DNA of 64,000 nucleotides from Caenimonas soli (GCF_013155545.1 NZ_JABJVV010000002.1:186001-250000); one strand, 5' to 3'. Shown: positions 25,621 through 34,384, counted from the first letter of the stretch. Translations and numbers: made by a program. The notes: a model not told the origin generated them from the letters alone.

Positions 25621-27206
25621 AAGACGCATTCGATGCGGTGATCATCGGCGGCGGCCACAACGGCCTGGTGTGCGGCGCCTACCTGGCGCGCGCGGGCCGC
25701 AAGGTGCTCGTGGCCGAGCGCAGGGACCTGGTCGGCGGCGCGGCCGTCACCGAGGAGCTGTGGCCGGGGTTCCTGCTCTCGACGGCCTCCTACACCATGG
25801 CGCTGCTGCAGCCACGCATCATCCTTGATCTCGAACTGCAGCGGCATGGCTTCAGGATCCTGAAGCCGCCGCCGATGTTCATGCCGCTCGACCACGGCCG
25901 CAGCCTGGTGTTCCATGACGACCTGGACCGCACGTGCGAGCAGATCGCGGCCTTCTCCCGGCACGACGCGCAGGCTTACCCGCGCTATCGCCAGCACATG
26001 CAGCGCCTGGGCTTGCTGTTTCGCGACCTGCTCTTCGAAGCGCCGCCCGAACTCGAAATGAAAGGCGTGGGCGACCTGCTGCGGCTCGTGCAGCTCAGCT
26101 GGCGGCACCGGGGCATGCGCGACAGGCTATACGACCTGTACGACTCCATGACCCTCAGCGCCTACGACTACCTGGCGCGCTGGTTCGAATCCGACGAGAT
26201 GCGCGCGGCGCTCGGCTTCTACGCCTCGGGCGGCGGGGCGAATTCGGGCATCCGCTCGCCGGGTTCGGCCTATGTCCTCCTTCGCGGCTTTGTGCGCGAC
26301 AACACGACGGCGGCGGGCGGGACGGGCTTCGTGCAAGGCGGCATGGGTTCCATCTCCAATGCCATCGCGGCTTCCGGGACGGCGCACGGCATGCAGATTC
26401 GCAAGGGCGCCCCGGTCGCTTCGGTCCTCGTCGAGAACGGGCGGGCCGCGGGCGTGGTGCTCGAGAGCGGCGAACGTATAGACGCGAAGATGGTCATCTC
26501 CAACGCGAGCGCGCAAACGCTTTTCAGGCAACTGGTGCAGCCTGAGCAACTGCCGGATGGGTTCCTCCAGGAGGTATCCCACATCCGCGACGACTCCACC
26601 GTGTTCAAGCTGAACCTCGCCCTCCACAGCCTGCCCACGTTCAGGGGCTTCGACGCCGCCGCGCATGGCTTTCCCTATCCGGCGCAAGTGCGGATCGGGC
26701 CGAACACCGACTACATCGAAAAGGCGTTTGATCCGGCCAAGTACGGGGACTTCGCACGCCGGCCGGTGATGACGATCGTGACGCCCAGCGTGGTGGACCC
26801 GTCACTCGCCCCCGCGGGCAAGCACGTGATGAGCATCATGGGCCAGCATGCACCCTACTTCCTGCGCGGTCGCAGCTGGGATGAGGCACGCGGGGATTTG
26901 CGCAGCGCGGCATTCGAGACGCTGGAAGAGTTCGCCCCCGGCTTCACTTCAACGATCGCGCACGAGCAACTGCTCACGCCGGTCGATTTCGAGTGCATCT
27001 TCGGCCTCCCGCATGGCCATGTCCATCATGCCGAGCTGAGCGCGGACCAGATCTTCTTTCGCCGGCCCGTGCGGCACTACGCGGATTACCGCACACCGAT
27101 CCACGGCCTGTACCAGTGCGGCGCATCGACCCATCCAGGCGGCGGCGTCACCGGCGTCCCGGGCTACAACGCCGCCAAGGCCATCCTATCCAGGCACTCG
27201 TCATGA
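25617..27206 (+). CDS. Phytoene-desaturase/PYROXD2-like FAD oxidoreductase
   Basis: A 529-residue flavoprotein with N-terminal FAD fold (DAVIIGGGHNGLVCGAYLAR, then VAERRDLVGGAAVTEE) and the C-terminal FAD-contact region (YQCGASTHPGGGVTGVPGYNA) of the phytoene dehydrogenase/PYROXD2 family. Members desaturate or oxidise hydrophobic or amine substrates; many are uncharacterised. Here there are no carotenoid genes, so a carotenoid role is unlikely. It is translationally coupled to the ligase before it and the ATPase after it (ATGA at both ends), which points to oxidation or desaturation of the pathway intermediate. Confidence 0.88.
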   Translation: MKDAFDAVIIGGGHNGLVCGAYLARAGRKVLVAERRDLVGGAAVTEELWPGFLLSTASYTMALLQPRIILDLELQRHGFRILKPPPMFMPLDHGRSLVFHDDLDRTCEQIAAFSRHDAQAYPRYRQHMQRLGLLFRDLLFEAPPELEMKGVGDLLRLVQLSWRHRGMRDRLYDLYDSMTLSAYDYLARWFESDEMRAALGFYASGGGANSGIRSPGSAYVLLRGFVRDNTTAAGGTGFVQGGMGSISNAIAASGTAHGMQIRKGAPVASVLVENGRAAGVVLESGERIDAKMVISNASAQTLFRQLVQPEQLPDGFLQEVSHIRDDSTVFKLNLALHSLPTFRGFDAAAHGFPYPAQVRIGPNTDYIEKAFDPAKYGDFARRPVMTIVTPSVVDPSLAPAGKHVMSIMGQHAPYFLRGRSWDEARGDLRSAAFETLEEFAPGFTSTIAHEQLLTPVDFECIFGLPHGHVHHAELSADQIFFRRPVRHYADYRTPIHGLYQCGASTHPGGGVTGVPGYNAAKAILSRHSS

Positions 27207-28327
27207 ACATGAGCGAACCCCTATCCAGCAAAGATGGAACCCCGGCTGCGTCTGCACCGATGGTCGAACTGCGATCCGTGAGCAAGCAGTACGGCGCGGC
27301 GGCCGCGCTCTCGGAGATCGACCTGACGGTCGCCAAGGGCGAATTCGTCACCCTGCTCGGGCCTAGCGGCTCGGGCAAGACGACGCTCCTGAACATCATC
27401 GCGGGAATGGCCCAGCCGACCAGCGGGCAAGTGGTCATCGACGGCCGCGATGCGACGCACCTGGCTCCGAGCGAGCGCGGCCTGGGAATGGTGTTCCAGA
27501 ACTACGCGCTGATGCCGCACATGACGGTGTTCGACAACATCGCATTCCCGTTGCGCGTTCGCAAGATGGCTCGCGCGCAGATCGAGCAGAAGGTCCATGA
27601 TGTGCTCAAGCTGATCCGTCTGCCGGACATCGCGCAGCGCCGGCCGCGCGAACTCTCCGGCGGGCAGCAACAGCGCGTGTCGCTGGCCAGATGCATCGTC
27701 TACAACCCGTCGCTCATCCTGCTGGACGAGCCGCTCGGCGCCCTGGACAAGAAGCTGCGCGAGCAGATGCAGCTGGAGATCAAGCGCATCCACAGCGAAC
27801 TGGGCATCACCATGCTGAACGTGACGCATGACCAGGATGAAGCGCTCACCCTGTCGGACCGCATCGTGCTGATGAACGGCGGCCGCATCGAGCAGCAATG
27901 CGCGCCCGCGGACCTGTACTTCAGGCCGCGGACGGTGTTCGCAGCGGACTTCATGGGAGAAGCCAACCTGTTCCCCGCGACGCTGCGCGCCATCGACGGC
28001 GACACCGTGCGGCTCGACAGCCCGGTGGGCGAGCTGCAGGCCATGCGCCCGGACTTCCTCGCCGGCGAGGGCGCCGGGTTCACCGTGCTGGTGCGGCCTG
28101 AGAACGTCACCATGAGCACGAGCGCCGCGCCCGGCGCGAATGTGGTTCGCGGCACCCTGCGCGACTCGATCGTGCTGAGCGGCGTCGTGAAGCACTATGT
28201 CTCGCTCGCGGGACGCGAAGTGATCGTGCAGGAAGCCAACCATGCCCGACGCAGGACGCACCTGCCGGGACATGAAGTGTTCCTCACCTGGAACTGGCGC
28301 GACGCGCTGGTCCTGCCGGCTCAGTGA
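27203..28327 (+). CDS. ABC importer ATPase, PotA/PotG type
   Basis: A 374-residue ATP-binding subunit with Walker A GPSGSGKT, Q-loop FQNYALMPHMTVFDN, signature LSGGQQQRVSLARC, Walker B LILLDEP and switch His in LNVTHDQ. A TOBE-like C-terminal domain follows (VLVRPENVTM). The ATG at 27203 overlaps the previous stop. It should power the 22259/23095 permeases with the 21184 receptor, completing the importer despite the two enzyme genes between. Confidence 0.92.
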   Translation: MNMSEPLSSKDGTPAASAPMVELRSVSKQYGAAAALSEIDLTVAKGEFVTLLGPSGSGKTTLLNIIAGMAQPTSGQVVIDGRDATHLAPSERGLGMVFQNYALMPHMTVFDNIAFPLRVRKMARAQIEQKVHDVLKLIRLPDIAQRRPRELSGGQQQRVSLARCIVYNPSLILLDEPLGALDKKLREQMQLEIKRIHSELGITMLNVTHDQDEALTLSDRIVLMNGGRIEQQCAPADLYFRPRTVFAADFMGEANLFPATLRAIDGDTVRLDSPVGELQAMRPDFLAGEGAGFTVLVRPENVTMSTSAAPGANVVRGTLRDSIVLSGVVKHYVSLAGREVIVQEANHARRRTHLPGHEVFLTWNWRDALVLPAQ

Positions 28328-28334
28328 GCGTGCC

Positions 28335-29192
28335 ATGACCTTCATCGATTTCTCCAGCCGGCCGCCCGTGCCCGAGCTGACACTGCCCCCCACCGAACAC
28401 CTGAAAAACTACCGCCGCGTCTATGCATCGAGCGAGGCACTGGTGGACAAGGAACTCGGGCCGGAGGCACTGCAGGATTACCTGGCCACCTATGAGAGGC
28501 TGGGCGCCGAGGCCGTAGTGCTCAAGGCACGCGACCTCACCTCGACCTTTGGCGTGAAGATTCCCAACGAGGCGGTGGCGGCCTTTTGCAAGTCGCACGG
28601 TGATCGCTTCATCGGGTTCGCGGGCGTCGACCCCCACCGCGGCATGGCGGCGGTGCGCGAACTGGAACACGCCGTTCGCGAACTCGGGCTTTGCGGGCTG
28701 AACATCCAGGGGTTCGAACACAAGCTGCCGATCAACGACAAGCTGCTCTACCCGCTGTACGCCAAGTGCGTCGAGCTGGACATCCCGGTGAACATCCATT
28801 GCGGCATGAACTTCTCCACGGCGACGGCCGCCACGTTCGGGCACCCCGCGGCGCTCGACGAAGTGCTGATGCATTTCCCGGAGCTGCGGGTGTGCGCCTC
28901 CCCGCCGGGATGGCCCTGGGTCAGTGAACTGCTGGCCGTGGCCTGGCGTCACCCCAACCTGTGGATCGGCATCGTTGCCATGCGGCCGAAGCTGCTGGCG
29001 CTGCCGAACTCCGGTTACGAGGCGCTGCTGCAGTATGGCAAGACGATCCTCAAGGGCAGGATGATCTTCGGCTCGGGGTATCCGATGATGCCGGTCGAGC
29101 GCTCCCTGCAGGAACTGCACGACCTTCAGTTGCCGGGCGACATCCAGGACCTGTGGCTGAAAGGGAACGCGAAGAACTTTCTCCGCCGTTAA
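28335..29192 (+). CDS. Amidohydrolase-2-fold protein lacking the usual metal ligands
   Basis: A 285-residue protein of the amidohydrolase_2 fold (VNIHCGMNFSTATAATFGHP, GWPWVSELLAVAWRHPNL, MIFGSGYPMMP). Classical members carry an N-terminal HxH, a His before GWPW and an Asp in GxDYP. Here the N-terminus reads FIDFSSRPP, the second site ASPPGWPW and the last FGSGYP, so these metal ligands are replaced. It may use another chemistry, act as lyase or decarboxylase without metal, or be a binding protein. It starts 8 nt after the ATPase stop as the last gene of the operon. Confidence 0.85.
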   Translation: MTFIDFSSRPPVPELTLPPTEHLKNYRRVYASSEALVDKELGPEALQDYLATYERLGAEAVVLKARDLTSTFGVKIPNEAVAAFCKSHGDRFIGFAGVDPHRGMAAVRELEHAVRELGLCGLNIQGFEHKLPINDKLLYPLYAKCVELDIPVNIHCGMNFSTATAATFGHPAALDEVLMHFPELRVCASPPGWPWVSELLAVAWRHPNLWIGIVAMRPKLLALPNSGYEALLQYGKTILKGRMIFGSGYPMMPVERSLQELHDLQLPGDIQDLWLKGNAKNFLRR

Positions 29193-29224
29193 ACCACCGG
29201 GGTTTGATTGCTATCGACAGTCTC

Positions 29225-30580
29225 TTATGCCACTTCATTGAGCACATCGCCCAACGCGTTGATCAGGCGATCGATCTCCGCGCGTTCCGCAATGAACGGC
29301 GGGGCGAGCTGGATCGTGTCGCCGCCGTAGCGCACGTAGAAGCCTTTCTTCCAGCACGCCATGGCGATCTCGTACGGCCGCCGCGCCGGTTCGCCGGCCA
29401 ACGGCGCGATCGTCAGCCCCGCAGCCAGGCCGTAGTTGCGTATATCGGCGACGTGACGCTGGCCTTTGAGCGAATGGACTGCTTCCTCGAAGTAGGGCGC
29501 GAGGCTGCGCACGCGGCCGACCATGTCTTCCTTCACTAGCACGTCCAGCGCCGCGTTGCCCGCCGCACATGCCACCGGGTGCGCCGAATAGGTGTACCCA
29601 TGGGGAAACTCCAGCATGTACTCCGGGCCGCCAGTGGCCATGAATGTGTCGTAGATGTCCTTGCTTACGATCACGGCACCCAGCGGCTGGGTGCCATTCG
29701 TCACCTGCTTGGCCACGTTCATGATGTCCGGCGTCACGCCGAATGCTTCGGCGCCCGTCATTGCGCCCGCACGGCCGAAACCCGTGATCACCTCGTCGAA
29801 GATCAGCAGGATGTTGTGCGCGGTGCAGATCTCGCGCAGGCGCTTCAGGTAACCCTTAGGCGGAACCACGACCCCGGCCGATCCCGAGAACGGCTCGACG
29901 ATCACGGCTGCGATGTTGCTCGCATCGTGCAACGCGATCAGGTCCAGCAGACGGTCGGCCAGTTCCACGCCTGATTGCGGCTCGCCTCGTGAAAACGAGT
30001 TGGACGCCAGCTGCGTGTGCGGCAGGTGGTCTGCTTCCACCGCCTGCCCGAAAGTCTTGCGGTTGCCGCCGATGCCTCCCACCGAGATGCCGCCGAAGTT
30101 GACGCCGTGGTAGCCCTTCTCGCGGCCGATCAGGCGCGTCTTGCTCGCCATGCCCTTCGCCCTCCAGTACGCACGAGCCATCTTCAGCGAGGTGTCGGCG
30201 GACTCGGAGCCGGAGCCGGTGAAGAACACGTAGTCAAGCCCTTCGGGCGTGAGGTCCTTGAGCCGATTGGCCAGCTCGAATGATGCGGGGTGCCCGAACT
30301 GAAACGCAGGCGAATAGTCCAGCTTCGCAATCTGGCGGCTGACTGCTTCGGTGATCTCGGGGCGCGAATGCCCAAGTCCGCAGCACCACAGGCCCGACAG
30401 GCCGTCGAAGATCTTCCGCCCATCGCTGTCCGTGTAGTAAGCACCCTTCGCTTCGACGATGAGGCGCGGGTCGGCCTTGAACTGCCGGTTGGCGGTGAAG
30501 GGCATCCAGTGCGCGTCGAGCCAGGCGGCGTCCTTGCGGACGGCGGCGGCAGGGGCGTCCAGTGTGTCGAGAAGGTTCAA
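29225..30580 (-). CDS. Class III omega-aminotransferase (beta-alanine:pyruvate type)
   Basis: A 451-residue PLP enzyme of aminotransferase class III. The opening WLDAHWMPFTANRQFKADPR is the hallmark of beta-alanine/omega-amino acid:pyruvate transaminases. The PLP-binding Asp is in IFDEVITGFGRAGAM and the Schiff-base Lys in NVAKQVTNG. It moves a terminal amino group to pyruvate, giving an aldehyde or semialdehyde and alanine. It is convergent with the 19653-29192 operon, whose aldehyde dehydrogenase would suit its product, and divergent from the 30671 LysR gene. Confidence 0.9.
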   Translation of the reverse strand: MNLLDTLDAPAAAVRKDAAWLDAHWMPFTANRQFKADPRLIVEAKGAYYTDSDGRKIFDGLSGLWCCGLGHSRPEITEAVSRQIAKLDYSPAFQFGHPASFELANRLKDLTPEGLDYVFFTGSGSESADTSLKMARAYWRAKGMASKTRLIGREKGYHGVNFGGISVGGIGGNRKTFGQAVEADHLPHTQLASNSFSRGEPQSGVELADRLLDLIALHDASNIAAVIVEPFSGSAGVVVPPKGYLKRLREICTAHNILLIFDEVITGFGRAGAMTGAEAFGVTPDIMNVAKQVTNGTQPLGAVIVSKDIYDTFMATGGPEYMLEFPHGYTYSAHPVACAAGNAALDVLVKEDMVGRVRSLAPYFEEAVHSLKGQRHVADIRNYGLAAGLTIAPLAGEPARRPYEIAMACWKKGFYVRYGGDTIQLAPPFIAERAEIDRLINALGDVLNEVA

Positions 30581-30609
30581 GGTGATCTCCGGGTCAAAGT
30601 TATAGGATC

Positions 30610-30649
30610 CATTCTCCAGACGACCGGCTCCCCGATAAATGGGAGAATG
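30610..30649. promoter_or_regulatory. Inverted repeat CATTCTCC-N24-GGAGAATG
   Basis: Perfect 8-bp arms, 32 bp centre to centre (about three helical turns), lie in the 90-bp gap between the aminotransferase and the divergent LysR gene. The spacing suits two LysR-bound half-sites. It overlaps an early in-frame ATG at 30647, which favours the 30671 start. Confidence 0.45.
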
Positions 30650-30670
30650 TTAAGGTTCACTTGCCTCCGC

Positions 30671-31609
30671 ATGAAACCAAGATCTGCCACTTCGCCCAGG
30701 CCGCCCATCGGCCAGCTCGGCGACTCCGACCTGCGCCTTCTGAAAGTCTTCAGGACTGTTGCGGACTGCGGTGGCATGGCCGCTGCCGAACTGCACCTCA
30801 ACGTCGGTATCTCGACAATCAGCCGCCAGGTGAAGGACCTGGAAACCCGGCTCGGGCTCACGCTGTGCCGGCGCGGCCGCTCCGGTTTCGCACTGACGGC
30901 GGAAGGCCAGCGCGTGTACGAGGAGACCACGCGCCTGCTCGATGCCACGGATTCGTTCCTGCTGGGCGTGGACGACATCCATCGCCGCATGGGCGGCCAG
31001 CTGGAAATCGGCATCTTCGACAAGACCGCGACAAATCCCGCGGCACGCATCGGCGAAGCGATCGCGATGTTCGCTGACAGCGCACCGGAAGTGAGCCTGC
31101 AGATCCGGGTGTCGACCATCAGCGCGATAGAGCGGAAGCTGATCGACGGCAGCCTGCACGTCGGGATCATCCCGGCGCACCGCAATTCGGAAAGCCTGGC
31201 CTACGACAAGCTCTTCGATGAGACGATGCTTCTCTACTGCGGTGAGAACCACCCCCTGTTCAAGGGCCGGCATTCCGCCCTGGACTGGAAGGCGCTGGCC
31301 GAACACAAGTTCACCGGGCTCGGCTACCACTCACCCAACATGGAAGCGAGCCAGCGCGCGGGACTGAGGCGCGCCGCGACAGGGCTGGACCAGGAGGCCA
31401 TCGCCATCCTGATCCTTTCCGGCCATTTCCTGGGGTTTTTGCCCGACCACTATGCCGACGTGTTCGAAAAGAGCGGGCGGATGCGCGCGATCCGCCCGGA
31501 AGTGTTCCGCTACGGCTGCGACTTCGTCTGCGTCATGCGCAAGTCGCCCGCGCCGGCGCGCGCCGCTCAGGCGTTTCGTGACTGCCTGGTGCGCGCCCAC
31601 GCACGCTGA
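30671..31609 (+). CDS. LysR-family regulator, divergent from the omega-aminotransferase
   Basis: A 312-residue LysR regulator. The HTH is at about residues 18-77 (DLRLLKVFRTVADCGGMAAA, VGISTISRQVKDLETRLGLT) and the effector domain starts at GGQLEIGIFDKTATN. The start is uncertain: ATG 30671 leaves a 17-residue tail before the HTH; ATG 30647 lies inside the inverted repeat and has GGGAG too close. It should control the aminotransferase gene and itself. Confidence 0.85.
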   Translation: MKPRSATSPRPPIGQLGDSDLRLLKVFRTVADCGGMAAAELHLNVGISTISRQVKDLETRLGLTLCRRGRSGFALTAEGQRVYEETTRLLDATDSFLLGVDDIHRRMGGQLEIGIFDKTATNPAARIGEAIAMFADSAPEVSLQIRVSTISAIERKLIDGSLHVGIIPAHRNSESLAYDKLFDETMLLYCGENHPLFKGRHSALDWKALAEHKFTGLGYHSPNMEASQRAGLRRAATGLDQEAIAILILSGHFLGFLPDHYADVFEKSGRMRAIRPEVFRYGCDFVCVMRKSPAPARAAQAFRDCLVRAHAR

Positions 31610-31737
31610 GCCTCTATAAGCGCTGCTATGCGGGGAATACCCTTGATATGCAACCCGGCTTGTCGAAAAACCGGGATGTCGATCGTCGTTGAGGAGAACG
31701 GCCGCACCGGGCGGCCGGCGCTCGCAAGGAGAACGGC

Positions 31738-32535
31738 ATGGAACTCGAAGGCAAGGTTGCGGTTGTATATGGCGGTGGCGGCGTGATCGGCGCGGCGGTG
31801 GCGCGCGCATGGGCACGGGAAGGGGCACAGGTGTTCCTGGCGGGAAGAACCGCAGGGAAGTTGCGGGCAGTCGCCCACGAAATCGAGCGGGCGGGTGGCC
31901 GGGCTGACGCTGTAGTCGTTGATGCACTCGACCTGACCGCAGTCCGGCGCCACGCCGAGGAGATCGGTTCGACCGTCGGCCGGGTGGACATGGCCTTCCA
32001 GGCGATCGGCATTGCCCACGTGCAGGGGCGTCCTCTGGAGGCACTGTCGCTGGAAGACTTCCAGCTGCCGGTACGGGGATACATCGACAGCTTCTTCATC
32101 ATGGCGAAGGCGCTCGCGCCGCTGATGACGCGCCAACGCTCAGGTGCGCTGCTGGGCATCACCACGCCGGCGTCACGCATGGCGGGCCCAGGCTACCTGG
32201 GCCACAGCGTCGCCTGCGCTGGCGTGGAGGCGCTGGTTCGCCACCTGGCGGGCGAGCTTGGCGGATGCGGTGTCCGCGTGGCCTGCATCCGTTCGCACGC
32301 CGTGCCGCAAGCCGTCGACCTGGGCTCGCACAGTGCGGCGGTGTTCAGTCAGCTGGCTCGCGACGCAGGCCTGTCGGTGCAGGAGATGCTGGCCGGCGCT
32401 GCCGCAGGCACGCTGCTCAAACGGTTGCCGACCCTGGCCGACGTCGCCAACGCGGCGTTGTTCCTGGCATCCAACCGGGCGGCAGCGACGACTGGCGCCA
32501 TCCTCAACGTGAATGCGGGAATGATCCTGGACTGA
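31738..32535 (+). CDS. SDR-fold protein with missing catalytic Tyr/Lys
   Basis: A 265-residue short-chain dehydrogenase-like protein. The cofactor fold is present (VVYGGGGVIGAAVARAWARE) and the C-terminal NVNAG-type end is typical of FabG-like members. The YxxxK active site is replaced: where the family has Y-S-A-S-K-A-A it reads H-S-V-A-C-A-G (about residues 160-166), and the catalytic Ser position reads GITTPAS. It is therefore probably not a classical dehydrogenase. AAGGAG lies 6 nt before ATG 31738. It stands alone between a LysR gene and the intron remnant, 128 nt after the LysR stop. Confidence 0.82.
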   Translation: MELEGKVAVVYGGGGVIGAAVARAWAREGAQVFLAGRTAGKLRAVAHEIERAGGRADAVVVDALDLTAVRRHAEEIGSTVGRVDMAFQAIGIAHVQGRPLEALSLEDFQLPVRGYIDSFFIMAKALAPLMTRQRSGALLGITTPASRMAGPGYLGHSVACAGVEALVRHLAGELGGCGVRVACIRSHAVPQAVDLGSHSAAVFSQLARDAGLSVQEMLAGAAAGTLLKRLPTLADVANAALFLASNRAAATTGAILNVNAGMILD

Positions 32536-32592
32536 GATCGCCCCCTGATGAAGAGGCGGCGCAAAAGGGCCAGTCCCCCAGAAGGTCCACCA

Positions 32593-33668
32593 ATCGGGAT
32601 AGGGGCCGATCATTGCAGATCGGGCCCCTCCCACACCACCCGGCATGCGGGTCCGCACCGGGCGGTGCGAGTAGTTGAGGTCAACACAGACGGGGAGCGC
32701 CGAGGTTTTCAAAGTACGCCAGGTCGAGCACCCGATTGATGGCCCCGGTGCTGTTGCGCCACCAGCGCCGCACGTTGGCGGCCACCTGCTTGGCGGTGTC
32801 CTCGGAGGCTCCGAGGGCTCGCAGCTCACGGCGCACCGTGGCCGGGCGGCCCCAGTGCTTGAGCTGGATCGCGCGCAGGCGGTGGCGCATCCATTCGTCG
32901 AGATCGCGGCGCCCCCTGGGCATCGGTGCGAGTTGAAAGTAGTTCTTCCAGCCCTGCACGTAGACCCGCAGGCCCTGCACGATCTGCGCAATGCTGCGTC
33001 CGGTTTGTCGTGGGGTTAGCTCGCGCACGCGTCGGCGATAGCGCTGCACCGCCTCCTTGGCCACAGCAAGGCGAACCTCGCCGCGCACCCGGATGAGGCT
33101 GCACCCAACGAACTTGCGGCGCCACACCGGAGCAACTGCGGTCTTGGTCTCATTGACCTTTAACCGCAGCCGCCCGTAACAGCGCCTGAGCCCTTCGAGC
33201 ACCCGATGGCCGCAATCAGGGGTTGCAGCACCTGTAGCAGGGCCTGCTGGATCAGCCGGTCCACAACCGTGGGTATCCCCAGCTGCCGTATCCCGCCGCC
33301 CGGCTTGGCAATGCCCACGCGGCGCACCGGACTGGGCCGGTAGGTGCCTTGGAGCAAGCCTTGCCGGATGGCGGGCCAGTGGGTTTTGAGGAACTCCCCG
33401 GTTTGCTCTACCGTGCGCCCATCGCCTTCACCGCACAGCCGCCGCATTTACGCCACCTCGCCTTGACCACAAGAGCTTCGCAGTTTCATGCCTGCTCGCC
33501 CTGCCAGGCAGCGCCTCATATGCGGTTCGTGTTCCTCGACTCGAGGTTTACGCTCCACGCTTCCTTCCCACACTCGGTCACCCTCATGCAGTTGCGCTTC
33601 GCTTCGCTCACTGTGGCCAGCTCGCGGGAGGACTTGCCCCTCCAGGATTGCGCCCATGCTGGGCGCAC
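32593..33668 (-). mobile_element. Internally deleted group II intron
   Basis: The minus strand begins GTGCG at 33668, the group II 5' consensus, with a GCGCCCAGCATGGGCGC hairpin at once. It holds the reverse-transcriptase remnant and ends in two 3' hairpins: a 30-nt domain-V-like stem at 32636-32665 and a domain-VI-like stem at 32596-32632 with an unpaired A near the 3' side, ending ...CCCGAT. At about 1.08 kb it is roughly half the usual length; the palm coding region is gone. Boundaries are estimated from consensus ends. It lies between the SDR gene and a LysR fragment and is immobile unless helped in trans. Confidence 0.7.
32681..33447 (-). pseudogene. Group II intron reverse transcriptase/maturase, deleted and frameshifted
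   Basis: Two pieces of one protein in different frames. The N-terminal piece (33447 to about 33205) has TVEQTGEFLKTHWPAIRQ, GTYRPSPVRRVGIAKPGG and RQLGIPTVVDRLIQQALLQV, the RT finger region. The C-terminal piece (about 33204 to 32681) starts RVLEGLRRCYGRLRLKVNET and contains the maturase domain (QGWKNYFQLAPM) and the end FENLGAPRLC. Everything between, including the YADD catalytic palm (about 190 residues in relatives), is deleted and the junction changes frame. The N-terminus is also short. It cannot be an active reverse transcriptase. Confidence 0.85.
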
Positions 33669-33679
33669 ACAAAAAAAGC

Positions 33680-34330
33680 CCACTTGAGAGTGGCCGTCGT
33701 GGCATTCGCCTCACGCCGGTGGGGCACGTGCTTTTGAAGTGGGCGCGGCAAGTCCGATTCGACCTTGAAGACGCCAAGCGGGAGATGTCTGCGATCGGCA
33801 CAGGTTTGGCCGGCCAGGTTCGCATCGGCATCGTGCCCACGGCCACACAGTTCCTACTGCCAGCTGCAGCGCGTCGGCTTCTGCATGAGGCGCCGAGAGT
33901 CTCCTTGCGAACCGCCGTCGGCTTGGTTGACGTGCTGACACCAAAATTGCGCGAGGGCGAGCTCGACATCGTCGTGGCGTCTGAGATGCAGCCCGAACCG
34001 GGAATAGTCTCGCAGGTTGTCGCTGAGGACGCGATCGTGGTGGCCGCGAGCGCGCGCCACGAGCTGTTCCGCGGCACGCCGACGTTGAAGGATCTGGTGC
34101 CGCATCGCTGGGCATTGCAGCCGCCGGGCGCTCCCACGCGGGACTGGCTTGATCACACCTTCGATCGCCGTAGCCTTCCGCGTCCGCAGGTGCAAGTGGA
34201 GAGCACCACGCTGTTGATGCTGCCAACGCTTATCGCCGAGAAGATGGTTGTCACTTACCGCGATAAGGGGTACCTTTCGGCAGCTACGCAGCGGTTGATC
34301 GAGTTGCTGGCTGCCCAGCAGGTCCTCTAA
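33680..34330 (+). pseudogene. 5'-truncated LysR regulator
   Basis: From PLESGRRGIRLTPVGHVL onward the plus strand codes a normal LysR linker and effector domain (GLAGQVRIGIVPTATQFLLP ... MLPTLIAEKMVVTY) ending at TAA 34330. The first 45 or so residues with the helix-turn-helix are missing; the homology starts right beside the 5' end of the inverted group II intron. The lost part is not on the far side of the intron, so a deletion accompanied or followed the insertion. A translated frame does extend into intron sequence upstream but is not LysR-like. Confidence 0.75.
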
Positions 34331-34384
34331 GGGACGCCGGACCATGAAGAACCTTGTTGGCCGCCTAAGGTCACGTCGTCGAGA

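Noticed and set aside
23932..25629. 565-codon open minus-strand frame over the CaiC-like ligase
   Set aside because: Antisense shadow; the plus-strand frame has all adenylation motifs.
31612..31730. Hairpins CCCGG...CCGGG and GGCCG...CGGCC after the LysR gene as terminators
   Set aside because: No T-run follows either stem and the second overlaps the leader of the SDR gene.
33488..33679. N-terminal extension of the LysR fragment into the intron
   Set aside because: The text before PLESGRRG is Ser/Arg-rich intron antisense and does not form a helix-turn-helix.
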